In this document: piece by piece, positions 17,501-24,216 of the stretch
How positions within the stretch are numbered: position 1 is the stretch's first letter
Layout: each line of letters begins with the position of its first letter
From: an uncultured Bacteroidales bacterium
Lineage (GTDB): Bacteria > Bacteroidota > Bacteroidia > Bacteroidales > UBA932
NCBI GenBank assembly: GCA_934725285.1
Contig: CAKVBK010000019.1
Location: 1 to 24,216 of the forward strand
Direction of reading: 5' to 3'
Length of the DNA stretch: 24,216 bases
The notes under the pieces: model-generated
Databases searched by the model: none
What the model was told of the DNA's origin: nothing
Seen by the model: the letters and a program-made list of their open reading frames with translations, nothing else
Made by a program: the position numbers and the translations under genes

Positions 17501-19724
17501 GTCTGAGGCGAAAAGCTTCATACCGAGGTACTTCTCGCGGAATAAACTGCTGAGGATTCTCCGGACATATTCAAGGAAAAGGGTGAAGCCTTCCCCGAAA
17601 TCAGTTCTTCCGTTGTTGGGGAACATCGCCGAATACCAGGCCGAGCAAGCCTTTCTTGATGAGAAGGCATCGTCTGACAAGTTTCTTGAGGAGATATTCA
17701 AAAAAGATAATTGCGATTGGAACGCCATCGCCGGGAACTGTGGCAGAGCGAGAGATATGTACGCTTCCGCTGAAAGTTTTGCCGACAAGAACTCCGGCAT
17801 CACCGACGCGAGGGAAACATTGGCAGGGCTGTTCGCTGCTGACGCCGCCGGGTTCATAAGGCGCAATGAAAAGGTCCTCAGAGAGTTTGTCGAAGCCTTT
17901 GACTCGATGGAAACATCTCTGCGCTCGGCGCGGGAGGTGTTCGCGTCGGATGTGGTGGATGATTCAACATGCGGGTGGCTTGCCGCCACGAGGGACAAAT
18001 GCGCGCTATGGATAAGCGGAAAGGCGGCACTGCGAAACTGGATGTTGTACAACATAGCCAAAGCAAAACTGGACAAGGCAGGCTTTCCTGAGGTTGCCCG
18101 CCAGGTCGAGTCAGGAGCCATTCCGGCCAAAGCCGTTCCAGACGCGTTCAAAAAGGGACTGTACAAAACGTATGCGGAATATATCATTTCACATAAACGT
18201 GACCTCCGCATTTTCCACGGCCTGATGTTCGAGGAAAAGATTATGCGCTTCCGCAGTCTATGCAAGGATTTCGAGCGCCTGACACGCAAGGAGATATTCG
18301 AGAAACTGGCATCGAATCTTCCTGACATCCAACAGGAAGCTTCCCAAAATCCAGAGATCGGCATTCTCCAAAAGAACCTCAAGAACAGATGCCGTGGACT
18401 CTCTCTGAGGAAATTCTTTGACATGATTCCGAACCTTTTGCCACGGCTGTGCCCATGCATGCTGATGAGTCCTATCTCCGTGGCGCAATATCTTGATGTC
18501 AAGAGGGATAAGTTCGACCTCGTGATCTTTGACGAGTCATCCCAGATGCCGACTTGCGAGGCAGTCGGGGCTATCGCCAGAGGCAAAAGCATAATAGTCG
18601 TCGGAGACCCCAAGCAGATGCCTCCGACCAACTTCTTCACAATGAAGACATTCGACGAGGACAATCCCGAAGTCGAGGATCTGGAGAGCATCCTGGACGA
18701 CTGCTTGGCACTCTCCCTCCCGTCGAAATACCTCAGGTGGCACTACCGCAGCAAACACGAGAGCCTTATCGCATTCAGCAACTGCAAGTTCTACGGCAAC
18801 AAGCTTTTCACATTCCCATCGACAGATGACCTGACAACCAGAATCATCCACCAGCACGTGGAAGGTGTCTACGAAAGGGGCGGCAACAGGCAGAACCGGG
18901 CTGAGGCCGAAGCAGTCATAGCAGAGATAAAGGCTCGTCTCAAAGATCCGGCACTCTCCAGAATGAGCATCGGTGTGGTCACGTTCAACAATAGACAACA
19001 ATCTCTGATTGAGGACATGCTGACAGAATTGTTCACCGCTTGCCCGTCATTGGAGAAGACCGCGATGTCTTGCAAGGAGCCGATATTCGTGAAGAACCTT
19101 GAGAACGTTCAAGGTGACGAGCGTGATGTCATCCTGTTTTCCGTGGGCTACGGTCAAGACAGGAACGGCAAGGTGCTGCTGAATTTCGGACCACTTAACC
19201 GCGAAGGTGGAGAAAGGAGGCTTAACGTCGCTGTGTCCCGTGCCAGGTACGAGATGAAGGTTTTCTCCACCCTGATGTCGGATCAGATAGACTTGCGCCG
19301 CTCGTCGGCCGAGGGAGTCGCATGCCTCAAATCATTTCTTGAATATGCCGAGAAAGGACGGTCCACACTTCTGTACAGCTCGGCCTCCTCTTCAAAGCCA
19401 GCCGATGGGTTCGTGGAGGAAGTGGCCTCAGAGCTCAGGAAATCAGGGGTTGACGTCAGGACCAATGTCGGCTGCTCTGGCTACCGGGTAGACATAGGTG
19501 TTGTCAATCCGGGACACAACTCGGACTACATTCTCGGAATCCTGTGCGATGGCTATGGTTACTATGCATCCAAATCCGCCAGAAACCGCGAGATCATCCA
19601 GACAGGCATCCTTGAGTCCCTCGGATGGAAAATAACAAGAGTCTGGTCCACGGAATGGTGGAACGACAAGCATGAGGCACTGAGAAGGTTGACCGGCGAG
19701 ATCCAGGCCGCAATCACCTCTTGA
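14583..19724 (+). CDS. DUF4011-helicase-Vsr (Hhe-type) putative antiphage protein with transglutaminase-like domain
   Basis: A 1713-residue multidomain protein. Residues 1-105 look like a beta-rich Ig-like region. About 115-335 is a transglutaminase/protease-like domain with a possible triad of Cys217 (GTCLD), His243 (PGHSM) and Glu281 (LLVETT). DUF4011 begins near 368 (RNLLDLTLRNNLLNTR at 374-389). The SF1 helicase core has Walker A GPPGTGKS (679-686), a long mostly helical insert (about 750-1280), Walker B DLVIFDESSQ (Asp1317, Glu1318), GDPKQMPPT (1341-1349), WHYRS (1386-1390) and RLNVAVSRAR (1546-1555). The C-terminus (about 1590-1713) resembles the Vsr/MTES_1575 nuclease, with YRVDIGV (Asp1637) and CDGYGYY...GWKITRVWSTEWW. 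This order fits the Hhe class of predicted single-gene defence systems acting on foreign DNA. No partner gene is present. The ATG at 14583 is preferred over an in-frame TTG 6 nt earlier. The end overlaps the convergent serine dehydratase gene by 11 bp. Confidence 0.9.
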   Translation: MELKVRLLYLPVINFAMQQNHVPVIREVKLCNTSETAIEDISIEISFEPDFGAVYKTHIESISSGCEETVSPVPIVFSTRFFANLTERISGSIHLAVSSGDMELFSETYPISVLTYNEWCGTQILPEILAAFSVPNHPEIPSLTRRAAEILGDWTGSPSLDEYQQRDPNRVKLQMAAVYEAIAEKDIIYSAPPASFEKTGQKIRPVDEVIGKRLGTCLDMTMLYVSCLESIGLNPIAVLTPGHSMAGCWLIKDSFPDSVNDDPSMLTKRSAAGINEILLVETTCMNAGCHASFDKACQSADNTLVSSGDVTFIDIHRSRISQIRPLPLRAHNGDGFDVEEDPMGRRCKAPENLTITDIHNETKTAIGKLMVWERNLLDLTLRNNLLNTRATKNTLPIISTNIDKLEDSLADNQDFRLLPMPQDWNGKLLDGKLYQTINAEDPLFKVVEEELSLHRLHTYLDDISLKLGLTHLYRTSRTALEENGANTLYLALGLLKWYETPASVKEIYAPILLMPVELVRKSAATGYLLRRRGEDTMLNITLLEFLRQEFSITINGLDPIPVDAKGVDVPQVLNIIRKGIMEQPRWDVVEQAVIGNFSFSKFIMWNDIHNNQEEICGGKIVSSLVSGMIDESLSETIPEESDLDEKFKAGDIKLPISADSSQLEAINAAMEGRSFILHGPPGTGKSQTITNIIANAIYNGKKVLFVAEKMAALEVVQNRLEAIGIGPFCLELHSNKTKKTAVIEQLNRVTEVIRKESGKEYATEARSINAVRKEMNAYVSALHRPRALGWSLYDCFSGYYAIDEECPAIKFQIPKMFRVTAEEISYAQSLIPEFITACGIVGNPAGHPLLGISITEYPADIDKAFKGLDELGACCGKLSPLTLKVMTCLFNAQNDSLSLKNLKALSETARAILSSMNMYAEILSLSDEGSISDVEDACRHGEKRDAAKDAILRKYDGSILSLDTAVFDREWRMSEAKSFIPRYFSRNKLLRILRTYSRKRVKPSPKSVLPLLGNIAEYQAEQAFLDEKASSDKFLEEIFKKDNCDWNAIAGNCGRARDMYASAESFADKNSGITDARETLAGLFAADAAGFIRRNEKVLREFVEAFDSMETSLRSAREVFASDVVDDSTCGWLAATRDKCALWISGKAALRNWMLYNIAKAKLDKAGFPEVARQVESGAIPAKAVPDAFKKGLYKTYAEYIISHKRDLRIFHGLMFEEKIMRFRSLCKDFERLTRKEIFEKLASNLPDIQQEASQNPEIGILQKNLKNRCRGLSLRKFFDMIPNLLPRLCPCMLMSPISVAQYLDVKRDKFDLVIFDESSQMPTCEAVGAIARGKSIIVVGDPKQMPPTNFFTMKTFDEDNPEVEDLESILDDCLALSLPSKYLRWHYRSKHESLIAFSNCKFYGNKLFTFPSTDDLTTRIIHQHVEGVYERGGNRQNRAEAEAVIAEIKARLKDPALSRMSIGVVTFNNRQQSLIEDMLTELFTACPSLEKTAMSCKEPIFVKNLENVQGDERDVILFSVGYGQDRNGKVLLNFGPLNREGGERRLNVAVSRARYEMKVFSTLMSDQIDLRRSSAEGVACLKSFLEYAEKGRSTLLYSSASSSKPADGFVEEVASELRKSGVDVRTNVGCSGYRVDIGVVNPGHNSDYILGILCDGYGYYASKSARNREIIQTGILESLGWKITRVWSTEWWNDKHEALRRLTGEIQAAITS

Positions 19725-20928
19725 AGACACTGAAATTCTTTGCCAGGCCTCCGGCGCTCGTCTCCTTGTAAAGGGACGGAAGATCTTTTCCGGTCTGCTT
19801 CATCACTTCCACCACGTGATCGAAAGACACACGGTGCTTGCCGTCAGAAAACGCGGCGTAGAGATTGGAATCCAACGCACGAGTGGCGGCAAAGGCATTC
19901 CTTTCGATGCAAGGGATCTGCACAAGACCGCAGATCGGATCGCATGTCATGCCCAGATGATGCTCAAGGCCCATCTCGGCCGCATATTCAATCTGAGAAG
20001 GACTGCCGCCGAACAGCTGGCACGCCGCGGCCGAGGCCATGGCACACGCCACACCGACCTCTCCCTGGCAACCGACCTCAGCCCCGGAGATCGAAGCGTT
20101 CCGCTTGACTATGTTGCCTATAAGGCCTGCCGTAGCCAAAGCATGAAGCATCCTCGTGTCCTTGAACTCATGGCCTTTCGCCAAATGGTAGAGGACTCCC
20201 GGCATAACCCCGCTCGATCCGCATGTCGGAGCCGTAACGATGATTCCTCCGGAGGCGTTCTCCTCGCTGACAGCCAATGCGTAAGCATATACTAGTCCTC
20301 GGGTCTGAAGCGTCTGCTTGTAACCGGTGGCCTTGACATAATAGGTAGGAGCCTTCCTCGGCAAGTTCAAAGGGCCCGGCAGGACACCCTCGTGATCAAT
20401 TCCTCTCTCTACTGACGCCTTCATCGCCTCCCAGACCTCCTGGAGATAGTCCCAGATGTCCGGGCCCTCGCAAAGGTCCACATATTCCCAATAGTTGCGT
20501 CCTTTGTCCTCGCACCACTTCTGAATCTCGGCAAGATGGTTCATCTCATAGACATCCGGAGTCGAGAAACGATCGTCAGGCTTGCCTTCCGACAGGGCTC
20601 CACCCCCCACGCTGTAGACAGTCCATTCATCGGTCTGCCTTCCTTCCGGATCAAAAGATCTGAAGCACATTCCGTTCGGATGAAACGGGAGGAATATCTC
20701 CGGCTTCCACACAATTCTGACAGGAGCGATCGGCTGCAGGACCTCGATGATGGCCACATCCGTCATGTGGCCCTTGCCTGTGGCGGCCAGGCTGCCATAA
20801 AGAGTCACCTCGAAAGAGGCGGCATCCAGATGCCTCTCGGCAAAATCCTTGGCCGCCTTGTTTGGTCCCATTGTATGGCTGCTGGACGGGCCCTTCCCTA
20901 TTCTGTATAGCTCTTTGAGTGATTTCAT
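19714..20928 (-). CDS. sdaA: L-serine ammonia-lyase (iron-sulfur serine dehydratase)
   Basis: A 404-residue single-chain enzyme that converts L-serine to pyruvate and ammonia in the cytoplasm using a [4Fe-4S] cluster. The N-terminal beta domain contains the signature GPSSSHTMGP (residues 13-22). The alpha domain contains APTCGSSGVMPG (Cys236), then Cys287 (VGCQGEVG), Cys329 (MTCDP) and Cys340 (IPCIERN). The spacings 287-329 (42) and 329-340 (11) match the three cluster ligands of the known Fe-S serine dehydratases. The length is normal for the fused type. It starts 27 nt after the DUF4886 gene stop, so the two may share a transcript. Its last 11 bp overlap the end of the helicase gene on the other strand, leaving no room for a separate terminator. 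Confidence 0.96.
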   Translation of the reverse strand: MKSLKELYRIGKGPSSSHTMGPNKAAKDFAERHLDAASFEVTLYGSLAATGKGHMTDVAIIEVLQPIAPVRIVWKPEIFLPFHPNGMCFRSFDPEGRQTDEWTVYSVGGGALSEGKPDDRFSTPDVYEMNHLAEIQKWCEDKGRNYWEYVDLCEGPDIWDYLQEVWEAMKASVERGIDHEGVLPGPLNLPRKAPTYYVKATGYKQTLQTRGLVYAYALAVSEENASGGIIVTAPTCGSSGVMPGVLYHLAKGHEFKDTRMLHALATAGLIGNIVKRNASISGAEVGCQGEVGVACAMASAAACQLFGGSPSQIEYAAEMGLEHHLGMTCDPICGLVQIPCIERNAFAATRALDSNLYAAFSDGKHRVSFDHVVEVMKQTGKDLPSLYKETSAGGLAKNFSVFKR

Positions 20929-20955
20929 AATTCTCGTTCGTTTATTCCGTCTTCC

Positions 20956-21870
20956 CTACCATGCGTTGACCGCCTTGACCGCACATTTCTGACACAGACG
21001 GGCCTCCTTACGGGTTATGCTGTACTCGGTGTCTCGAAGAAGATAGCCGTTCCCTTTGACAGACTTGCCGAGAGTCGGCCTGATCAATGCCTCGAACCAT
21101 GTGCATGCCGCTATGTAGCGGCCGAACTGGCGGGTAAGATGATAACCGTCCCTGGTAAGCTGGTAGACCTTGCTGGTCGCAGGCACTTCGTCTTCATTGT
21201 TCAGCCATGTTCCTCGGGCTATCTGGATGGCATCACCGCTCGGAATGACCACAGGGATGCACAATTCCTCCGAAGCTCTTCTCACGCAGGACACGATGCC
21301 ATTGTACATCTTGTCCTGGTCGTTGCCGTACAGTTTGAACATGCTATGAACCGAATTGGAGGCGTATGCCCATGTCTCATGCCAGACTATGCTCACGCGA
21401 GGGTTCAGAGCCTCCTTTCTGATGATGTCCACAAGGCGCGGGATCCATTCCTCATAGGTCTCGTAAAGACCTGTGCGTCCGGAAGTCTCCTGTATGGTTA
21501 TGATGTCCCATGGCTCGTCCTTCAGACCGTCAAGAATGGTCGCCTTCTTGCTGACAATTTTCCAATGGTTGCGTGTAGACTTGGAGTAGGTGTACTCATC
21601 AAGTCCTTCCGCATATTCCTTGCAATGCCTCTCAAGGGAGCATCCGCCGATATAAAGCCTGGCCACTATGACGTTGTGGATACCGGCCGCCTCAAGGAGT
21701 CCCGGTAGGTATTCAGTGCCATCGTCTGAAAAACTATTGCCGACCGCCAGTATCCTCAGCGTGTCAGGAGAGGACGGAAGCGGATAATTTCCTTGCCCGC
21801 CTCGGGCGCTTGCGACGACGAGCGCCGCAAACATGAAAACCAAGCAGAAAAAATGTCTCATTTGATTCAA
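20956..21870 (-). CDS. DUF4886 family secreted SGNH-like hydrolase
   Basis: A 304-residue protein with a Sec signal peptide (about residues 1-25, hydrophobic CLVFMFAALVVA, cleavage near SARGG) and a DUF4886/SGNH-like domain. Visible blocks are ILAVGNSFSDDG (Ser46 as the likely nucleophile, residues 40-51), RLYIGGCSLE (71-80), IITIQETSG (123-131) and the late DGYHLT (Asp241, His244) matching the Asp-x-x-His block of SGNH hydrolases. In Bacteroidota such proteins are often secreted esterase-like enzymes; the substrate is unknown. Two Met codons (MNQMRHFF) make the start at 21870 or 21861. It sits just ahead of sdaA in the same direction, although no functional link is obvious. Confidence 0.88.
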   Translation of the reverse strand: MNQMRHFFCLVFMFAALVVASARGGQGNYPLPSSPDTLRILAVGNSFSDDGTEYLPGLLEAAGIHNVIVARLYIGGCSLERHCKEYAEGLDEYTYSKSTRNHWKIVSKKATILDGLKDEPWDIITIQETSGRTGLYETYEEWIPRLVDIIRKEALNPRVSIVWHETWAYASNSVHSMFKLYGNDQDKMYNGIVSCVRRASEELCIPVVIPSGDAIQIARGTWLNNEDEVPATSKVYQLTRDGYHLTRQFGRYIAACTWFEALIRPTLGKSVKGNGYLLRDTEYSITRKEARLCQKCAVKAVNAW

Positions 21871-21919
21871 ATTTTGACCGCTAAGTTACTACTTTCTACC
21901 TTATTTTAAAGAATATTGC

Positions 21920-21927
21920 TACATTTG
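21920..21927 (+). promoter_or_regulatory. Putative -7 element for the gpsA-like gene
   Basis: TACATTTG is a perfect match to TAnnTTTG and lies 60 nt before the ATG at 21988, predicting a leader of about 50-55 nt. No well-spaced TTTG -33 box is seen. Confidence 0.45.
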
Positions 21928-21946
21928 TCAGCCGATTCAATATAAC

Positions 21947-21963
21947 GGCAAGGCTTCCTTGCC
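21947..21963 (+). other. Short hairpin in the predicted 5' leader of the gpsA-like gene
   Basis: GGCAAGG (21947-21953) and CCTTGCC (21957-21963) form a perfect 7-bp stem with a 3-nt loop, 24 nt ahead of the start codon. It has no following T run, so it is not a terminator. It might affect translation or mRNA stability. Confidence 0.5.
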
Positions 21964-21987
21964 ACATTTATTTGAATATATTCAGAC

Positions 21988-23040
21988 ATGAGAAAAACAA
22001 TAACTATCATTGGTTCAGGCATGATGGGCTCTGCCCTGGCCTTTCCGGCATTCGAGAACGGCAACGAAGTAAGACTTGTCGGTACCCCCCTTGACAAAGA
22101 GATCATAGACGAGTGCAAGCGTTCTGGCAAGCACCCGAAATTCGACAGACCTTTCCCGAAAGGTGTTGAATATTTCCAGTTCGAGGACTGGCGTGAAGCC
22201 GTCAAGGGGGCGGACTTCGTCATCGGAGGAGTGTCTTCATTCGGTGTCGACTGGTTCCTCAACGAAGTCCTGACCTACCTCGATCCTGCAATGCCTGTGC
22301 TTTCCGTGACCAAGGGACTCATCAACCTTGAGGACGGGACATTGATCTCATACCCGGCTTACTGGGAGACGGAGCTCCTGAAGAAAGGCATCAGCAGGGA
22401 GGTGAACGCTATCGGTGGCCCATGCACGTCCTACGAGCTTGTGTTCCACGACCAGACAGAGGTGGCGTTCTGCGGAAAGGACACCGGTGTCATCAAGATG
22501 ATGAAAGAGGCCATGCAGACATCGTACTACCATATCTCCACGACCAACGATGTGATCGGCCTTGAAAGCGCCGTGGCGCTCAAGAACGCCTATGCACTCG
22601 GAATAGCGCTGACGATCGGTCTCGTGAACAGGCAGCACGGAGCCGAAGCCGGACTCCACTACAACTCCCAGGCAGGAGCGTTCTATCAGGCCACAAAGGA
22701 GATGACGAAACTTCTCAGGCTTCAGGGAGCCGACGAGGACAGCACAGTTCTCGGCATCGGTGACCTCTACGTCACCGTCTACGGCGGAAGGACCAGAAAA
22801 ATCGGCATTCTGCTGGGCGAAGGCAAGACCTACGATGAGGCTCTGAATATCCTCGCGGGCGTGACGCTCGAATCCCTGGTTGTCGCCCGCCGCGTGGCGA
22901 AGGCCATCTACCGCAAGGCCGAGCTCGGCATGGTTGACCTCGCCGAATTTCCGCTGATGACACACGTCAACGATGTCCTTGACCATGGCAAGGACGCTGA
23001 GCTTCCTTGGGATTCATTCACGTTCGACAACACAAAGTAG
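21988..23040 (+). CDS. gpsA: NAD(P)-dependent glycerol-3-phosphate dehydrogenase family protein (divergent GpsA)
   Basis: A 350-residue cytoplasmic dehydrogenase of the GpsA family, which reduces dihydroxyacetone phosphate to sn-glycerol-3-phosphate for phospholipid synthesis. The N-terminal Rossmann motif is IIGSGMMGSALAFP (Gly9, Gly11, Gly14). The VTKGL segment (Lys109) and ALKNAYALGIA (Lys199) occupy the places of the two active-site lysines of GpsA, and GIGDLYVTVYGGRTRKIG with GVTLESL matches the C-terminal family blocks. It departs from the usual pattern: GGPCTSYELV replaces the common SGPSFA-type block, and the post-Lys segment lacks the usual G-x-N box. It is therefore a divergent branch whose exact substrate is less sure. 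It is monocistronic and ends in the bidirectional terminator shared with dnaK. Confidence 0.85.
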   Translation: MRKTITIIGSGMMGSALAFPAFENGNEVRLVGTPLDKEIIDECKRSGKHPKFDRPFPKGVEYFQFEDWREAVKGADFVIGGVSSFGVDWFLNEVLTYLDPAMPVLSVTKGLINLEDGTLISYPAYWETELLKKGISREVNAIGGPCTSYELVFHDQTEVAFCGKDTGVIKMMKEAMQTSYYHISTTNDVIGLESAVALKNAYALGIALTIGLVNRQHGAEAGLHYNSQAGAFYQATKEMTKLLRLQGADEDSTVLGIGDLYVTVYGGRTRKIGILLGEGKTYDEALNILAGVTLESLVVARRVAKAIYRKAELGMVDLAEFPLMTHVNDVLDHGKDAELPWDSFTFDNTK

Positions 23041-23076
23041 TCTATCCGCTGAACGCGGTTCAAACAATCAGACAAA

Positions 23077-23112
23077 AAAAAGAGGAGCGGCCTTTCGGTC
23101 GTTCCTCTTTTT
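23077..23112. terminator. Bidirectional terminator between gpsA and dnaK
   Basis: A 16-bp stem (23077-23092 pairing with 23097-23112, two G-T wobbles) around a TTTC loop. A runs flank it on the left and T runs on the right, so it can end transcription in both directions. It lies between the two convergent stop codons at 23040 and 23153. Confidence 0.88.
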
Positions 23113-23152
23113 CTATCGTCATCCGCCCCATTGATGAGCGGACATATTCATA

Positions 23153-24216
23153 TTACTGCTCGTCCGGGCCTTGATCGTCAGGACCATTCTGAGGGCCCTG
23201 CGGGCCGGCCTGAGGACCGTAAGGGTTCTGAGGACCCTGCTGGGCACCAGTCTGTGCGGCGCGGTTCATGTCCTCTGAAGCGGCGTTCCAAGCCTTGGTC
23301 AACTCCTCGGTGTAGCGGTCGATGTCAGAGATGTTCTGATTCTTGACAGCCTCCTTGAGGGAGCCGAGGGCAGATTCGATGGCTGACTTCTTGTCAGAAG
23401 GAATCTTGTCGCCATAGTCCTTCAGATTCTTGTCTGACTGGAAGCAGAGAGCATCGGCGTTGTTGATCTTGTCAACCTTCTCCTTTGCCTCCTTGTCGGC
23501 GGCTTCGTTGGCCTTCGCCTCGTCACGCATCCTTTGGATCTCATCGTCAGACAAACCAGATGATGCCTCGATCCTGATGTTCTGCTCCTTACCTGTGGCC
23601 TTGTCCTTCGCGGACACGTTCAGGATACCGTTGGCGTCGATGTCGAAGGTAACCTCGATCTGAGGTATTCCTCTCGGAGCCGGAGCGATTCCGTCAAGAT
23701 GGAACAGACCGATCTCCTTGTTGTCCTTTGCCATAGGACGCTCGCCCTGAAGGACGTGGATCTCAACTGAAGGCTGGTTGTCAGCCGCCGTGGAGAACAC
23801 CTGTGACTTGTGGGTAGGAATAGTCGTGTTGGACTCGATGAGCTTTGTCATCACACCGCCAAGGGTCTCGATACCGAGTGACAGCGGAGTGACATCAAGC
23901 AGAAGGACATCCTTCACGTCACCTGCGAGCACTCCACCCTGGATTGACGCGCCGATGGCCACAACCTCATCAGGGTTTACGCTTCTGTTAGGCTCCTTTC
24001 CGAAGAACTCCTTGACAAGTTCCTGAACCTTAGGGATTCGTGTGGAACCGCCGACGAGAAGAACCTCGTCAATGTCTGAAGCGTTCAGACCGGCATCCTT
24101 GAGCGCCTGACGGCAAGGCTCGATGGATCTCTGGAACAAGTTGTCGCAAAGCTGCTCGAACTTGGCTCTGGTAAGAGTCTTTACAAGGTGCTTAGGAATT
24201 CCGTCAACCGGCATGA
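23153..24216 (-). CDS. dnaK: Chaperone DnaK (Hsp70), C-terminal part (5' end outside window)
   Basis: The last 354 residues of the Hsp70 chaperone, which folds proteins with DnaJ and GrpE in an ATP-driven cycle. The fragment opens in the ATPase domain ([14 protein letters not shown], then LTRAKFEQL and [15 protein letters not shown]). It continues through the linker region ([19 protein letters not shown]) and the beta-sandwich substrate-binding domain (up to [16 protein letters not shown]), then the helical lid (about 24 kb to 23.3 kb). The final 30-odd residues are a Gly/Pro/Gln-rich tail ending [10 protein letters not shown]. The usual acidic EEV(K/D)-type C-terminal end is absent. The Met at 24214 is internal; the true start is upstream of the window. 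Confidence 0.97.
   Translation of the reverse strand, partial: MPVDGIPKHLVKTLTRAKFEQLCDNLFQRSIEPCRQALKDAGLNASDIDEVLLVGGSTRIPKVQELVKEFFGKEPNRSVNPDEVVAIGASIQGGVLAGDVKDVLLLDVTPLSLGIETLGGVMTKLIESNTTIPTHKSQVFSTAADNQPSVEIHVLQGERPMAKDNKEIGLFHLDGIAPAPRGIPQIEVTFDIDANGILNVSAKDKATGKEQNIRIEASSGLSDDEIQRMRDEAKANEAADKEAKEKVDKINNADALCFQSDKNLKDYGDKIPSDKKSAIESALGSLKEAVKNQNISDIDRYTEELTKAWNAASEDMNRAAQTGAQQGPQNPYGPQAGPQGPQNGPDDQGPDEQ

Noticed and set aside
17063..18691. A 542-codon open frame on the minus strand inside the helicase gene
   Set aside because: It is fully antisense to clearly conserved helicase sequence, is rich in Ser/Arg/Leu without any domain, and is explained by codon bias of the real gene.
22348..22986. 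A 212-codon minus-strand frame inside the gpsA-like gene
   Set aside because: It is antisense to conserved dehydrogenase motifs and has no recognisable domain.

Overview
The window looks like a chromosomal segment of a Bacteroidales bacterium, probably an uncultured gut or rumen-type member. The support is two complete SusC/SusD outer-membrane pairs, a GSCFA-family protein, a DUF4886 protein, many Sec-signal and lipoprotein precursors, and Bacteroidota-type promoters (TTTG / TAnnTTTG) with no obvious Shine-Dalgarno sequences. Both ends cut through genes: a 5'-nucleotidase-like phosphoesterase on the left and dnaK on the right. No rRNA, tRNA, CRISPR array or intact insertion sequence was seen.

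Layout. Positions 1-1910 (minus) hold a two-gene operon: an outer-membrane beta-barrel protein of unknown function followed 3 nt later by a lipoprotein metallophosphoesterase. Diverging from it, 1986-2858 (plus) is a GSCFA protein. Positions 3044-8228 (plus) are SusC-SusD pair 1, with a textbook promoter upstream and a strong terminator at 8252-8285. Positions 8286-9165 contain no intact gene: a decayed PD-(D/E)XK/Rpn-type transposase-like gene and an unexplained 10-bp inverted repeat. Positions 9220-14312 (minus) are SusC-SusD pair 2, convergent on pair 1 and ending in its own terminator at 9170-9198.

Positions 14583-19724 (plus) encode one very large protein of 1713 residues: an N-terminal beta-rich region, a transglutaminase-like domain, DUF4011, an SF1-type helicase and a C-terminal Vsr/MTES_1575-like nuclease domain. 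This matches the Hhe (DUF4011-helicase-Vsr) type of predicted single-gene antiphage system and is the strongest candidate for an interesting system here. It overlaps by 11 bp, tail to tail, with an iron-sulfur L-serine dehydratase gene (19714-20928, minus), which follows a DUF4886 SGNH-like hydrolase gene (20956-21870, minus). Positions 21988-23040 (plus) encode a divergent GpsA-type glycerol-3-phosphate dehydrogenase, separated from dnaK (23153-24216, minus, partial) by a bidirectional terminator.

How it works together. The two SusC/SusD pairs are nutrient importers of the outer membrane, but no glycoside hydrolase, peptidase or sigma/anti-sigma regulator sits beside them, so no substrate can be assigned. 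The helicase-nuclease gene is a stand-alone unit between a nutrient-uptake locus and housekeeping metabolism, as is common for single-gene defence cargo. The remaining genes (serine deamination, phospholipid precursor synthesis, chaperone) are ordinary core functions.
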